Source: an uncultured Oceanospirillaceae bacterium (GTDB lineage Bacteria; Pseudomonadota; Gammaproteobacteria; Pseudomonadales; Balneatricaceae). Taken from it: a stretch of DNA of 64,000 bases. This document shows, in pieces, positions 21,616 to 31,391 of the stretch (its first letter is position 1; each line of letters starts with the position of its first letter). The stretch covers positions 1 through 64,000 of the forward strand of contig CAJXNY010000010.1 in the NCBI GenBank assembly GCA_913057435.1, read 5' to 3'. Under the pieces are notes generated by a model that did not search any database, was not told where the DNA came from, and was given only the letters and a program-made list of their open reading frames with translations. The translations under genes and the position numbers were made by a program.

Positions 21616-21709
21616 TGCATGCCAATAAGCGGTGTTGTATCACTTGAGTTATAGAAGCGGTGCTGCCAGGATGCGCCGCTGTGTGTTTTCCTGAGGAGTA
21701 AGCCTGAGC

Positions 21710-22741
21710 ATGGTTGAAGCAAAGCGTATTACCGTACTGGGTGGTGGCAGTTTCGGCACGATTATCGCCAACATTGCTGCCAGTAATGGCCACCAGGTTC
21801 GACAGTGGATGCGGGACGAGGCGCGGGCCGCTGAAATTCGCGAATGCCGCGAAAATAAACGCTACCTGCCGGGTTATCCATTAAGTGAGAACCTGGAGCC
21901 GGTCTGTGATCTGCAGGCGGCCGTCAGTGATGCTGATCTGATCTTTGTCTCCATTCCCAGCTCCGCTTTCCGGGCGGTCATCCGCCAGGCCGCGCCGTTT
22001 ATCAAGCCGGGCCAGCTGGTCGTCAGCACGACCAAGGGGATTGAAGCCGATACCTTCAGTCTGATGAGTGAAATTCTGACTCAGGAACTGGAAGGGGCGC
22101 GCATCGGTGTGCTCAGCGGGCCGAATCTGGCCAAGGAGATTGCCCGTGGCCAGCTGACGGCGACGGTGATTGCCAGTGATGACAGCTTGCTGCGCAGTAC
22201 TGTGCAATCGGTGCTGCACAGTGCCTGCTTCAGGATTTATGCCAGTGATGATTCCTACGGAGTTGAGCTGGGTGGCACGCTGAAAAATATCTATGCCATT
22301 GCCGCAGGTCTTAGTGCTGCGCTGGGTATGGGCGAAAACACCAAAGCGATGCTGATGACCCGCTCACTGGCGGAGATGAGTCGTTTCGCTGTCTCCATGG
22401 GCGCGAATCCGATGACGTTTATCGGCCTGGCAGGCGTGGGGGATCTGATTGTGACCTGTATGTCACCACTGAGCCGTAACTACCGTGTGGGTTATGCGCT
22501 GGGTGAAGGTAAAACCCTGGACGAGGCTGTTGCGGCGCTGGGTGAGGTTGCTGAAGGGGTGAATACTCTCAAGCGGGTTAAGGCCAAAGCGCAGGACCAG
22601 GAAATCTACATGCCACTGGTCTGGGGCCTGTATGAAGTGGTGTTTAATGCCGCGCCGGTCGCTGAAGTCGTCAAAACACTGATGCTCAATGAACAGAGCA
22701 CGGATGTGGAGTTTGTACTGCCACGAGATCACGCTGGATGA
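21710..22741 (+). CDS. gpsA: NAD(P)-dependent glycerol-3-phosphate dehydrogenase
   Basis: [54 protein letters not shown]. Confidence 0.95.
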   Translation: MVEAKRITVLGGGSFGTIIANIAASNGHQVRQWMRDEARAAEIRECRENKRYLPGYPLSENLEPVCDLQAAVSDADLIFVSIPSSAFRAVIRQAAPFIKPGQLVVSTTKGIEADTFSLMSEILTQELEGARIGVLSGPNLAKEIARGQLTATVIASDDSLLRSTVQSVLHSACFRIYASDDSYGVELGGTLKNIYAIAAGLSAALGMGENTKAMLMTRSLAEMSRFAVSMGANPMTFIGLAGVGDLIVTCMSPLSRNYRVGYALGEGKTLDEAVAALGEVAEGVNTLKRVKAKAQDQEIYMPLVWGLYEVVFNAAPVAEVVKTLMLNEQSTDVEFVLPRDHAG

Positions 22742-23202
22742 TGGTCTATCTGATGCGCCACGGCATTGCCGAGCCCTTCGGCTGTAAGCCGGACCCACAA
22801 CGGTCACTGACCGCTGTGGGCCGGACGCAGGTGCAGGCACAGTTTGAGGCCTGTCAGCCTTTGCTGGCAGTTCAGCGGATTGTGCACAGTCCCTATCTGC
22901 GGGCCCAGCAGACCGCTCAGATCGGTGCTCAGGTGCTTACCGGTACGCCGCTGATTGTGGATGGCCGGTTGACCCCGGATGATGATCCGGCCACTGCACT
23001 GGCAGTGCTGGAGCAGTATGCTGATCTGCCCACGCTCTATGTGACACATAATCCACTCGTTGGCCGATTGATCGGTTTGCTCTGTGAAGGCAGCAGTCGA
23101 GTGGTTGAGCCGATGGAGACGGGTATGCTGGCCGCGATTGAGTGTGACTGGCCGGCCGCAGGAATGGGTACGCTGGCCTGGAAACGGGCTGTGCCGCGTT
23201 AA
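22738..23202 (+). CDS. sixA: Phosphohistidine phosphatase SixA
   Basis: [10 protein letters not shown] histidine phosphatase motif, [13 protein letters not shown]; overlaps gpsA stop. Confidence 0.88.
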   Translation: MMVYLMRHGIAEPFGCKPDPQRSLTAVGRTQVQAQFEACQPLLAVQRIVHSPYLRAQQTAQIGAQVLTGTPLIVDGRLTPDDDPATALAVLEQYADLPTLYVTHNPLVGRLIGLLCEGSSRVVEPMETGMLAAIECDWPAAGMGTLAWKRAVPR

Positions 23203-23284
23203 ATATTGAGCGAAGGGTTTAGCTGGGGGGCTGCCCGGTCCTTCGGGCGATGGCTGTCCTTATAGCTAAGGGACTGTTCTCTGG

Positions 23285-23506
23285 CTAAGTTTCGCCTCTG
23301 AACACAGAGGGCCGAATAACGGCTTTATTCCTCTGCTGATCAACCTCTTCTCTGAGTAGCTTCCACCGACTATCTTTCTGAATCACAATCGACAGGCAGC
23401 ATTGGCACTGACAGGTAGTTCCAGAGGTGACAGGCAGGTGGCGCAACGCGGGGTGAGGGTGGTTCTGTAAAACCAGATCAACACAGAGTACACATGCGTT
23501 TTCCAT
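23285..23506 (-). CDS. Small Cys-rich hypothetical protein
   Basis: 73 aa, CxxC...CxCxCC pattern, RBS GAGG before ATG on minus strand. Confidence 0.4.
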   Translation of the reverse strand: MENACVLCVDLVLQNHPHPALRHLPVTSGTTCQCQCCLSIVIQKDSRWKLLREEVDQQRNKAVIRPSVFRGET

Positions 23507-23843
23507 TTTTACCTCACTGCACGGCTATCATTCATAGCGCTATGTTCAAGCTAGCACAGGGGCAGCGGGCTGCTTCCTGGAATAATTCCTAATTCTTCAG
23601 TATCTCGGTGTAATCCCTTCAGTCCTCTGTATAACGCTATAAAATATAGCAGGTTATATTTTCAAAAAGTGTGTCAGGCATGTCTGGGAATAAGATAGAT
23701 CTCGCATCTCAGGCTTACAACAAAGACTCAAATCTGCGTCTAAACTTGGACATTGGCATATAAGGGACTGGTCAGCAGGGAGTGCCGGGCCGAGGTGCTC
23801 GCTGGGTAGTGACATAAACTATCGGTGATGGATGATGGTTTCT

Positions 23844-24116
23844 ATGAATATATTTGTAGGAAATCTGCCGTTTCGAATGTCTGCGTACGAGATTGAAAGG
23901 TTGTTCAGTGCTTATGGAATTATCAGTTCGGTACGGGTGATTCTGGACCGGCATACGGGTCGTTCACGGGGGTTTGGCTTTGTTGATATGCCTGACTACC
24001 ATGAGGCCAGGGAGGCGATCAGTATCCTCAATGGTTATGAAATTCAGGGACGTCCAATCTCAGTTAATAGTGCTCATTCGCGTGAATATCATGACCCTCA
24101 GTCACTGGCGGGCTAG
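23844..24116 (+). CDS. RRM-domain RNA-binding protein
   Basis: RNP2 MNIFVGNLP and RNP1 SRGFGFVDM of a single RRM. Confidence 0.9.
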   Translation: MNIFVGNLPFRMSAYEIERLFSAYGIISSVRVILDRHTGRSRGFGFVDMPDYHEAREAISILNGYEIQGRPISVNSAHSREYHDPQSLAG

Positions 24117-24280
24117 TACTTACCCGTTGTTTTATCTGGTTTCCGGATTCTGTCAGATTGGGCCCTTTGTCTAATCGGTTTGCTACTTTATGTATTCATC
24201 TTCTGCTATAACGGCGTATTCAATTGCGGGTGTGCAGGGGTTACCTGTTATCTGTATGTGCGCCGACTCGGAGTGAGTAA

Positions 24281-25118
24281 CATGAAGGAACCGCAGCCAC
24301 TTTCTACCTCGGCATTAGCCCGGGCTCTGCATAAAACGGTTCGTCAGATGTTTGCTGAGCTGGCCGTGCTAGGCTGGATTCGCCGCGATGGTGAGCAATG
24401 GCAGCTGACCGCCAAAGGTGAGTTTGAAGAGGGTGCCTATCGGGAAAGCAGCCGGTTTGGGCGCTACATCGTGTGGCCAGCGTCTGTGTTGGAGCACCGC
24501 GCACTGGTGCAGACACGGAATCAGTTTATCAGCGCGACAGTGATGGGGCGTGAGCTACAGCTATCCGCTCAGACCGTTAATCGCCTGCTGGCTGAACGCG
24601 GCTGGATTCGCCCTGATGCGAAGGGCTGGCGGCTGACTGACGCGGGTAAAGCCCAGGGAGCGCTGCAGCGTGAAGACGAGCGTACGGGGATTCCATATGT
24701 CGTCTGGACGCCGGATATCTGCGCTCATCCGGTACTAATGCGGTCGGTAGCGTTGATCACATCCGAGTTTGATAGTGGCCCGGCAACGCTGCTACCGACG
24801 CTGGACGGCCACCACTGTGCCAGTCAGGTCTGTAGCCGTATCTGTAACTGGCTGTATCTGGCCGGTGTGGTACATGCAGTGGATGTATGGTTGCCGGTTG
24901 AAGAAGCGGTGCGTTGTGATCTCTATCTGCCAGAGATTCAGCTGTTTATTGATGACTGGACGGTTGATACCGGGGCCTCAACTCTGGCGTCGCGGATCAA
25001 CCGCCAAAGCCTGTGTGAGCGTCATCGATTGAATTTGTTACAGGTGGATGATGAAGCGGCCGGGCAACTGGATGAATGGTTGTCCCGGGAGTTGCGCAAG
25101 CGTGGGCTGGATATCTGA
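24281..25118 (+). CDS. Two tandem winged-helix repeats plus C-terminal possible (degenerate) nuclease-like domain
   Basis: Repeated LARALHKTVRQMFAELAVLGWIRRDGEQWQLTAKG / MGRELQLSAQTVNRLLAERGWIRPDAKGWRLTDAG; C-terminal HHCASQVCSRICNWLYLAGVVHAVDVWLPVEEAVRCDLYLPEIQLFIDDW. Confidence 0.6.
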
Positions 25119-25145
25119 CAGCCAGCCCTGCCTGCGGTGAACGGT

Positions 25146-25748
25146 TCAGGGAATCTGCAGGCCGTTATACATAAATTCGATATCGTTGAGCTGCTCCAGC
25201 CAGAGCTGGACAGGGGCCAGCGCTGCAGGGTCAATATCGGGCTGCTGGATGCTTTTAATCCAGGGGTACAGGGCGAAATCTGCGATGGTCAGGTCATCCC
25301 CACAGATAAACCGTTTGCCACTGAGCTGGTTGGCCAGCGCCTGCCAGAGTAAACGAGTCTGATGTTCCAGCGTTCGCGACAATGAGGCGTTGGCGTCCAG
25401 GGTTTCATGTACCTTGCTGAGCACTGGAGCAACATCACTTTGTTGCCAGATCACCCACTGTAGACACTGATAGCGCAGGCTTGCGTCCTCAGGCAGGAAA
25501 CGGCAGCTCTTCTCTGCCAGATAGATCAGTACGGGCGCGCAGCCAAAGATTGAGAGCGGCTGTAAATCGGGCCCGTCCGGGTCAGTGATGGCGGGGACTT
25601 TATTCGGGCTGATCGCCTGAAACTGGCGTGGCTGCTCCTGCAGGTTGAGCACATCAACCGGATGCACGCGGTAGGGGATCTGGGCGGCTTCCAGCATGGT
25701 TGCGACGCAGTGGCCGTCAGCGGTGCTCCAGGTGTAAAGATCAATCAT
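25146..25748 (-). CDS. Glutathione S-transferase family protein (YfcG-like)
   Basis: MIDLYTWSTADGHCVATMLEAAQIPYRVHPVDV ... ISPNKVPAITDPDG. Confidence 0.8.
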   Translation of the reverse strand: MIDLYTWSTADGHCVATMLEAAQIPYRVHPVDVLNLQEQPRQFQAISPNKVPAITDPDGPDLQPLSIFGCAPVLIYLAEKSCRFLPEDASLRYQCLQWVIWQQSDVAPVLSKVHETLDANASLSRTLEHQTRLLWQALANQLSGKRFICGDDLTIADFALYPWIKSIQQPDIDPAALAPVQLWLEQLNDIEFMYNGLQIP

Positions 25749-25757
25749 GTACGCTCC

Positions 25758-26846
25758 TCAGGGAGTGGCGAAGAATTGATAGATCTGCACCAGTTCTTCT
25801 TCAGTAAAGGTGATGATAACCAGCTGTTGGCCTGGTTGTATCAGATCCGGATTCCGTCCCAGCATCCCTTTGTCATAATTATAGATATAAGATTCCTGCA
25901 CCTTGCGTTGCAGGATATGCCCCAGAAAGGAGCTTCGACGGTCGTGTAGGCGCTCGTCTGCATCACTGGGTATGCTGGCCTGAGCTGTGGCTGTATTGCC
26001 CGGTAGTGCAATGCCTTCTGCAAACGAGTTGACTAATGCTGCCTGAATAATCCCCCACATTCCCTGATCATCGTTCTGATGTACGGCATGAAGGTAGAAA
26101 ATTTTGTTGGCGGAGTTCTCCGGGTGATCCAGCAGTTCTTTGAGTTTTATCTGACGGCCATCACTGGGCAGCAGGGTCGCCTGGCTTTGGGCGATCACCC
26201 GTTGTTGCTGGGTAGACATCGCTGTCTCTGTTGCTTCGGGTCTGAGCGGGGTTACTGTCAGTCCGGCATCACTGACGGCATTCACGGTGACGGTGTTGGG
26301 TGTCATTACTATGGTGGTATCCGGTGTTGCTGTGGACGTGCCGCTGGTGATAGTGATCAGATTCATTGCTGCCGGGGCGCTGACCGGGGTGGTTGTTTTG
26401 TTGCTCAGGCCAACGCCTGAGATCGCCTGTTCCGTGTGGGTAATAACGGGAGTGGCGGGGGTGGTTTTTGACTGGTTCTCTGTTTCTGGCGAAGTGTGTG
26501 CCGACTGGGCAGATTCCAGCGTGGCGCTGGTCTGAATATGTTTGAGCGGGAGCTGTAGCAGCTGGTCGGCAGTAACGAAGTGCTGTGCTTTACGGATGTT
26601 AAGGGGCATCTGCTCTGGCGGTGTTATTTTTTCGATGTGGGTGATTGCTTTGGCTTCTGCAGCCGGGGAAATAGGCTTGCCTTTATGATCAATTATCGCT
26701 GGCCGAATGGGTTCGGCGACAGGTAATTGCTTGGTAGCAGGCTGGGCATTGGATCGGTCGTTGGAGGGCTGAGGCGGTTGCAGCGTGAACCAGGCCACGA
26801 CGGCTGCCGCAACGAGGGCGAATACCAGAACGAGTGTGCGTAGCAT
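25758..26846 (-). CDS. Membrane-anchored protein with long Thr/Pro/Ala-rich linker and LysM-like C-terminus
   Basis: N-terminal TM (MLRTLVLVFALVAAAVVAWF), low-complexity middle, C-terminal MLGRNPDLIQPGQQLVIITF; start at inner Met inferred. Confidence 0.55.
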   Translation of the reverse strand: MLRTLVLVFALVAAAVVAWFTLQPPQPSNDRSNAQPATKQLPVAEPIRPAIIDHKGKPISPAAEAKAITHIEKITPPEQMPLNIRKAQHFVTADQLLQLPLKHIQTSATLESAQSAHTSPETENQSKTTPATPVITHTEQAISGVGLSNKTTTPVSAPAAMNLITITSGTSTATPDTTIVMTPNTVTVNAVSDAGLTVTPLRPEATETAMSTQQQRVIAQSQATLLPSDGRQIKLKELLDHPENSANKIFYLHAVHQNDDQGMWGIIQAALVNSFAEGIALPGNTATAQASIPSDADERLHDRRSSFLGHILQRKVQESYIYNYDKGMLGRNPDLIQPGQQLVIITFTEEELVQIYQFFATP

Positions 26847-27042
26847 CTTTTTCTCCAGTGCCAGATACAACTGCACTGACTGTATCCTGGTCAGCACACA
26901 GACAAAAGCGTTAATACGTGGCGGGGGAGCTGGCCGACAGTCAGGCAGTCACTACACTACAGGCCGCTGTCTGTGATTGATCTGGCACTTCGGCCAATCT
27001 TTGCCAGACTGCAATTATCTATCTCAGTAAAAGAGTTCTCCG

Positions 27043-28497
27043 ATGCGCTGCAGCAGATTGCTGGGCTGGGTCGCCAGTTTACTATTGTGGGTCAGCCAGC
27101 CTGCCTGGGCTGAACCCTTTACGGCTGATGAGCGCGGCTGGCTACAGGCGCGCGGCGAAATTCGTTATTGCAGTGATCCGAACTGGATGCCGTTTGAGGG
27201 GTTGGACCGTCGTGGCCAGCATATTGGTATTGGCGCGGACTTTATTGCTGAGTTCTCCCGCCAGCTCAATATTCCAATGCGACGGGTCTCTGCTGTCAGC
27301 TGGGCTGAAGTATTGGAGCTGGGCCGACAGCGACAGTGTGATTTTATCTCACTGACCAACCCCAGCCCGGCACGGGCACAGTTTTTTTCCTTTACTGCGC
27401 CTTACGTTGCTTTGCCTGTGGTGCTGTTTGGTCATAAACGCGATGGCTATATTGATGGGCTTGGGGCCCTGGAAGGGCAGCCGCTGGCGGTGACACGGGG
27501 GAGTATCCTGGTGACTAAAATACGCCAGCTGGCACCGTCGGTCAGGCTCAAACAGTATCCAACGATGCTTGAAGTACTGGCGGCGGTGATGAAAGGAGAG
27601 GCGCGCGCTGCTATCGCAGCGTTACCGGTGGGGCTTTATCTGGTGCAAAAAATGGGCCTCACACAACTGGAAGTCGCTGGCCATACCGACCTTAAAATGG
27701 AGCTTGCGCTTGCGGTGCGTAATGACGTACCGGAGCTGGTGTCTGTGCTGAATAAAGTGGTCGGTAATCTGTCGCCGACGCTTAATGACCAGATTATGCG
27801 GCGCTGGTACAGCGTGGAGGTGCAGCAGGCGCAGGATTATACATTGCTGCTGGTGCTGGTTGTTGTGCTGTGCCTGGTGGTTGCGTTTCTGATCTACCGT
27901 AATCAGACCAGCCGCACCTTCTCATTGCAGCTTGAAAAGGTTAACGCACGGCTCTCGGATCGTAATCAGCGGCTGGAACAAATCTGTCAACATGATTACC
28001 TGACCGGGGTGCTCAATCGGGTCAGTCTGGATACTGAACTTACCCAGGCCCTGCACCGGGCTGCCAGTCAGGACCAGTCGCTGGCCCTGATCATGCTGGA
28101 TCTTGATTGTTTTAGCCGGGTTAATCAGAAGTATGGTCATCAGGTGGGGGATACCGTGCTGGTGGAAATCTGCCGGGTGCTGGAGCAGACGCTACCGGAG
28201 TGGGTGCGCACTGGGCGCTGGGTGGGCGATCGTTTTTTACTGATTTGCCCACGGACTGGGCTGGAAGAAGCGTTGGCGCTCGGCAGTAAAGTCAGTCTGA
28301 CACTGCAGTTACATCAATACAGCGAGGAAGTGCATATCAGTGCCAGCCTGTGTCTTGCGATTTGTGATGGCAGCGAGCGTTCGGCCGTGCTGATGCATGC
28401 GCTGGAGTGCCGGTTATGTCAGGCCGTGACGGATGGTCCCCAGCAGCTGGTGGTGCTGGATCAGAATCCGGGCAGCTCTGCAGAGCCAGCGGCCTGA
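27043..28497 (+). CDS. Periplasmic substrate-binding domain (SBP_bac_3-like) - TM - GGDEF-like protein (degenerate GGDEF)
   Basis: Signal peptide; SBP_bac_3-like CSDPNWMPFEGLD; TM; HDYLTGVLNRVSL, LDLDCFSRVNQKYGHQVGD, but VGDRF at the active site. Confidence 0.8.
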   Translation: MRCSRLLGWVASLLLWVSQPAWAEPFTADERGWLQARGEIRYCSDPNWMPFEGLDRRGQHIGIGADFIAEFSRQLNIPMRRVSAVSWAEVLELGRQRQCDFISLTNPSPARAQFFSFTAPYVALPVVLFGHKRDGYIDGLGALEGQPLAVTRGSILVTKIRQLAPSVRLKQYPTMLEVLAAVMKGEARAAIAALPVGLYLVQKMGLTQLEVAGHTDLKMELALAVRNDVPELVSVLNKVVGNLSPTLNDQIMRRWYSVEVQQAQDYTLLLVLVVVLCLVVAFLIYRNQTSRTFSLQLEKVNARLSDRNQRLEQICQHDYLTGVLNRVSLDTELTQALHRAASQDQSLALIMLDLDCFSRVNQKYGHQVGDTVLVEICRVLEQTLPEWVRTGRWVGDRFLLICPRTGLEEALALGSKVSLTLQLHQYSEEVHISASLCLAICDGSERSAVLMHALECRLCQAVTDGPQQLVVLDQNPGSSAEPAA

Positions 28498-29450
28498 GCC
28501 AGGATCCATTCGCGGAAGGCTTCCATACTGTAGGTCAGTGGCCGGTTTTCCTGGTAGACCAGGTAAAATGCCTTGCGGGTATTAAGGCTGATATCAAATG
28601 GCACTATCAGCTGTTTAAGCTGCAATTCCCGCTCAATCAGGCTGATATCCGACAGGGCGATCCCGACCCCTTCCATTGCTGCGTTCAGGGCCAGTGAAGT
28701 GCTGGAAAAACTCATGCTTTTACTGAACAGGCTGTCATCCAGGCCATGGTGCTCAAACATATGCGGCCACTCATCGGCCCGGCTGGCTACATGCAGCAGG
28801 GTGTGATGGCGCATATCTTGCGGAGTTGCCAATGGCAGATTAGCTTCCAGCAGTTTTGGACTACACACCGGGACCACCCGGGTCTGTATCAGACTGTGGT
28901 GCTCAGCGTCAGGCCATTCGCCAAAGCCCAGATAGATCGCCATATCCGTGTCACTATGCTCGAAATCCACCCGACCCATTGAGGCGCTCAGGCGGAGCTC
29001 AATGTCCGGATGCACCTGCTGAAAGGCGCGTAATCGGGGTACCAGCCAGCGAGTGAGGAAGGCGGGTGCAACAGCAAGATTGACCGCGCTGATATTAGGG
29101 GCGGTCATCAGCCGTCGGGTGGCGCTGTCTATCTCGTCCAGGGCATGGGTGACTGAGGTCAGGTACTTTTCTCCGGCAGAGGTCAGCATGGCTTTGCGCT
29201 TCTCTCGGCGAAACAGCTTCAACCCCAGAAATGCTTCAAGTGTCTTGATCTGATGACTGACGGCTGAGGGAGTGACAAATAGCTCTTCAGCAGCCTGATT
29301 GAAGCTGCCTTTGCGGGCGGCGGCCTCAAAGCAGCGGAGTGCGTTCAGCGGTGGCAGGTGTCGGATGGTGAGCTCCAATGATGAGATATATTCATCAATC
29401 AGGTGAAAATCTATCGTTTGTTCTTTAATCAGTGCGACCTTAGTATACAC
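28461..29450 (-). CDS. LysR-family regulator (GcvA-like)
   Basis: LPPLNALRCFEAAARKGSFNQAAEELFVTPSAVSHQIKTLEAFLGLKLFRREKR. Confidence 0.88.
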   Translation of the reverse strand: MYTKVALIKEQTIDFHLIDEYISSLELTIRHLPPLNALRCFEAAARKGSFNQAAEELFVTPSAVSHQIKTLEAFLGLKLFRREKRKAMLTSAGEKYLTSVTHALDEIDSATRRLMTAPNISAVNLAVAPAFLTRWLVPRLRAFQQVHPDIELRLSASMGRVDFEHSDTDMAIYLGFGEWPDAEHHSLIQTRVVPVCSPKLLEANLPLATPQDMRHHTLLHVASRADEWPHMFEHHGLDDSLFSKSMSFSSTSLALNAAMEGVGIALSDISLIERELQLKQLIVPFDISLNTRKAFYLVYQENRPLTYSMEAFREWILAQAAGSAELPGF

Positions 29451-29588
29451 CCATCGATTGATTCGAGGCAGCGCTGGAGGCTAGAAGACATCTAGTATTG
29501 GGGAATTCGGGCCCTGATCTGCTGTTTGCTTTCATGCCACGATCTTTGTTGTTGTTTTTTATTTTTGCTGAATTTTTTGAGGCGTCCC

Positions 29589-29783
29589 ATGCATCCGCAT
29601 TATCAAGTTGAAATCCGCGTTCTGGCCGATGGCCAGATTGACACTCGCTACTACGCTGAACAGGCACACGCTATGCGTAACGAAGAAGTTAAGCGTATGT
29701 TTAAGGATCTGTTCAACTGGGTAAAAGGTATTAAGGTCAGCTTTGACCGCTTGCCAACGCTGGACGCTGTGTACGGTCGTTAA
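29589..29783 (+). CDS. Small conserved hypothetical protein
   Basis: 64 aa MHPHYQVEIRVLADGQIDTRYYAEQAHAMRNEEVKRMFKDLFNWV..., followed by a terminator. Confidence 0.65.
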   Translation: MHPHYQVEIRVLADGQIDTRYYAEQAHAMRNEEVKRMFKDLFNWVKGIKVSFDRLPTLDAVYGR

Positions 29784-29824
29784 GACCGCGCCAATCGTTT
29801 CTTGGCATCCTTTGCTGTTTTTTG

Positions 29825-29849
29825 GCCCGCTCAATGAGCGGGCTTTTTT
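29825..29849 (+). terminator. Rho-independent terminator
   Basis: gcccgctc-aat-gagcgggc-tttttt. Confidence 0.85.
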
Positions 29850-29903
29850 ATATCCGCACGAACGGTGTAGAATCCGCCTCCGTCTGTCAATCTGAGGTGT
29901 GGT

Positions 29904-30278
29904 GTGGAGTACGAATTTTCCCAGGATATGCTGGGCGCGCCCGTGGCGCGTTTTTCGATGGACCATGAGGCGTTTGGCTTCTGGCTGGAAGACGAACTGG
30001 TGGGCCAGGCGGCCAGGCTGGCGCAGTTGCTGGAAGAGACAACTCGACTCAAAAGCAGCCAGGGTTGGTCATTTGAGTTGCAGGGGCGTGAGTACCGCCT
30101 GTTGCTGGACCGGGACGAGGCGACTGTTGCGGCGAATGCTCTGTCACAGGATGAGAATGACTGGGACGATGAAGAGATGATGCTCTCGGATGAAGGGCAG
30201 CGGGCAGGCTGCGGGCTGGATGACTTTGAGGCCATGCTCGGTGACTGGCAACGTTATCTGACGTCTATTGGCCAGTAA
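29904..30278 (+). CDS. yacL: UPF0231 family protein YacL
   Basis: MEYEFSQDMLGAPVARFSMDHEAFGFWLEDEL resembles E. coli YacL N-terminus. Confidence 0.75.
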   Translation: MEYEFSQDMLGAPVARFSMDHEAFGFWLEDELVGQAARLAQLLEETTRLKSSQGWSFELQGREYRLLLDRDEATVAANALSQDENDWDDEEMMLSDEGQRAGCGLDDFEAMLGDWQRYLTSIGQ

Positions 30279-30281
30279 TTG

Positions 30282-30300
30282 CCGGGCCTGTCTGGCCCGG
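30282..30300 (+). terminator. GC-rich hairpin, putative terminator
   Basis: ccgggcc-tgtct-ggcccgg directly after yacL; weak T tract. Confidence 0.45.
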
Positions 30301-30320
30301 TCGTTCTATGCTGAGCCGGC

Positions 30321-30731
30321 TCAGCTTTCTAGCCACACATCCCGGGCCCAGTGCCAGATGCTGTTCCAGCTTTCGTCTTCGTTGATCTCGCCCTCACTTT
30401 CCCGCCAGAGTTTGATCTCGCCCTCTTCACTGATGACGTAGTAGTCGCCATTGTGCTCACAGACAGGAATTAGTTCCCGTGGCACGCCCAGCGACCAGGC
30501 GGTAGCAGCCAGTTCGGGCAGAAACGTATGGGATTGTGGGTCTGCTGCTGTTGCAGGCTCAATGCTGCCGCAGATGACATCGCCTACCATGAGCATGAAT
30601 TCCCGGTACTCCTGGGGGAGTGAAATAAGAATTTCTTCTTCGACTTCAAGCAGCTGGTCTTCGTCGGGCAGGTCCAGAGGTACCAGTACATTTGCGTTAA
30701 TTTCACGCAGCTTTTCGTAGACGTCTTCCAT
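30321..30731 (-). CDS. SMI1/KNR4 (SUKH) family protein
   Basis: EVEEEILISLPQEYREFMLMVGDVICGSIEP ... VCEHNGDYYVISEEGEIKLW. Confidence 0.75.
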   Translation of the reverse strand: MEDVYEKLREINANVLVPLDLPDEDQLLEVEEEILISLPQEYREFMLMVGDVICGSIEPATAADPQSHTFLPELAATAWSLGVPRELIPVCEHNGDYYVISEEGEIKLWRESEGEINEDESWNSIWHWARDVWLES

Positions 30732-30802
30732 CGCAGTTACCTCAGCAGTCGATGCCAGAAAAACGCGCAGTGTAGCACTGTTCGTCGGCTGGATGCTGGC
30801 CG

Positions 30803-31195
30803 TTAGTGAATCAGGTAATTACTGATTTGCCAGTTGCCGTCGCGCTGATGCAGGGTAATCCGCTCGGTGGCGACATGGCGATTTTCAAAGTCGGTTTTAA
30901 AATCCAGTTTGACAAATTGTTCGTTGTTGCCAGCGTTGTTGCGCTGAACCTGGATTAATTTGCGCGAAGCCGGATGACCGAGAGGGTCGCGGGCATACTC
31001 GACAATACTGACCCAGTCGCGGGCGTTGATTCGCTGCTGGAATTTACGGTCCGTCTCTTCCCAGCTATGGAGATAGTCGCCCTGGTCTACTAGTTCTAGC
31101 CAGTGACGGGCGATCTGTTCTTCCTGTGCCGTTGCCTCGCCTGCCTGTACAGCAATGGACAGCCAGCAACCCAGTATGAGGGTAATGAGTTTCAT
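30803..31195 (-). CDS. DUF4019-like secreted protein
   Basis: Signal peptide; HWLELVDQGDYLHSWEE...ERITLHQRDGNWQISNYLI. Confidence 0.7.
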   Translation of the reverse strand: MKLITLILGCWLSIAVQAGEATAQEEQIARHWLELVDQGDYLHSWEETDRKFQQRINARDWVSIVEYARDPLGHPASRKLIQVQRNNAGNNEQFVKLDFKTDFENRHVATERITLHQRDGNWQISNYLIH

Positions 31196-31391
31196 CTGTT
31201 TGACTCCCGGTCTGGTTGTTATCTTTATTGGTCAGGGTAACGGGTGTATCAGTTGAAATTAAAACAGATGTTTGAAGTGGTTAAGGCTCTGTAGCCTGTT
31301 TTTCAAACAATCAATCTTCAGATGACTGTAGCGTAATAGAGCGGAAATGTTGAGTTTTCGTTCATTTTTTGTGGAAGGTCTACCCGCGAGG

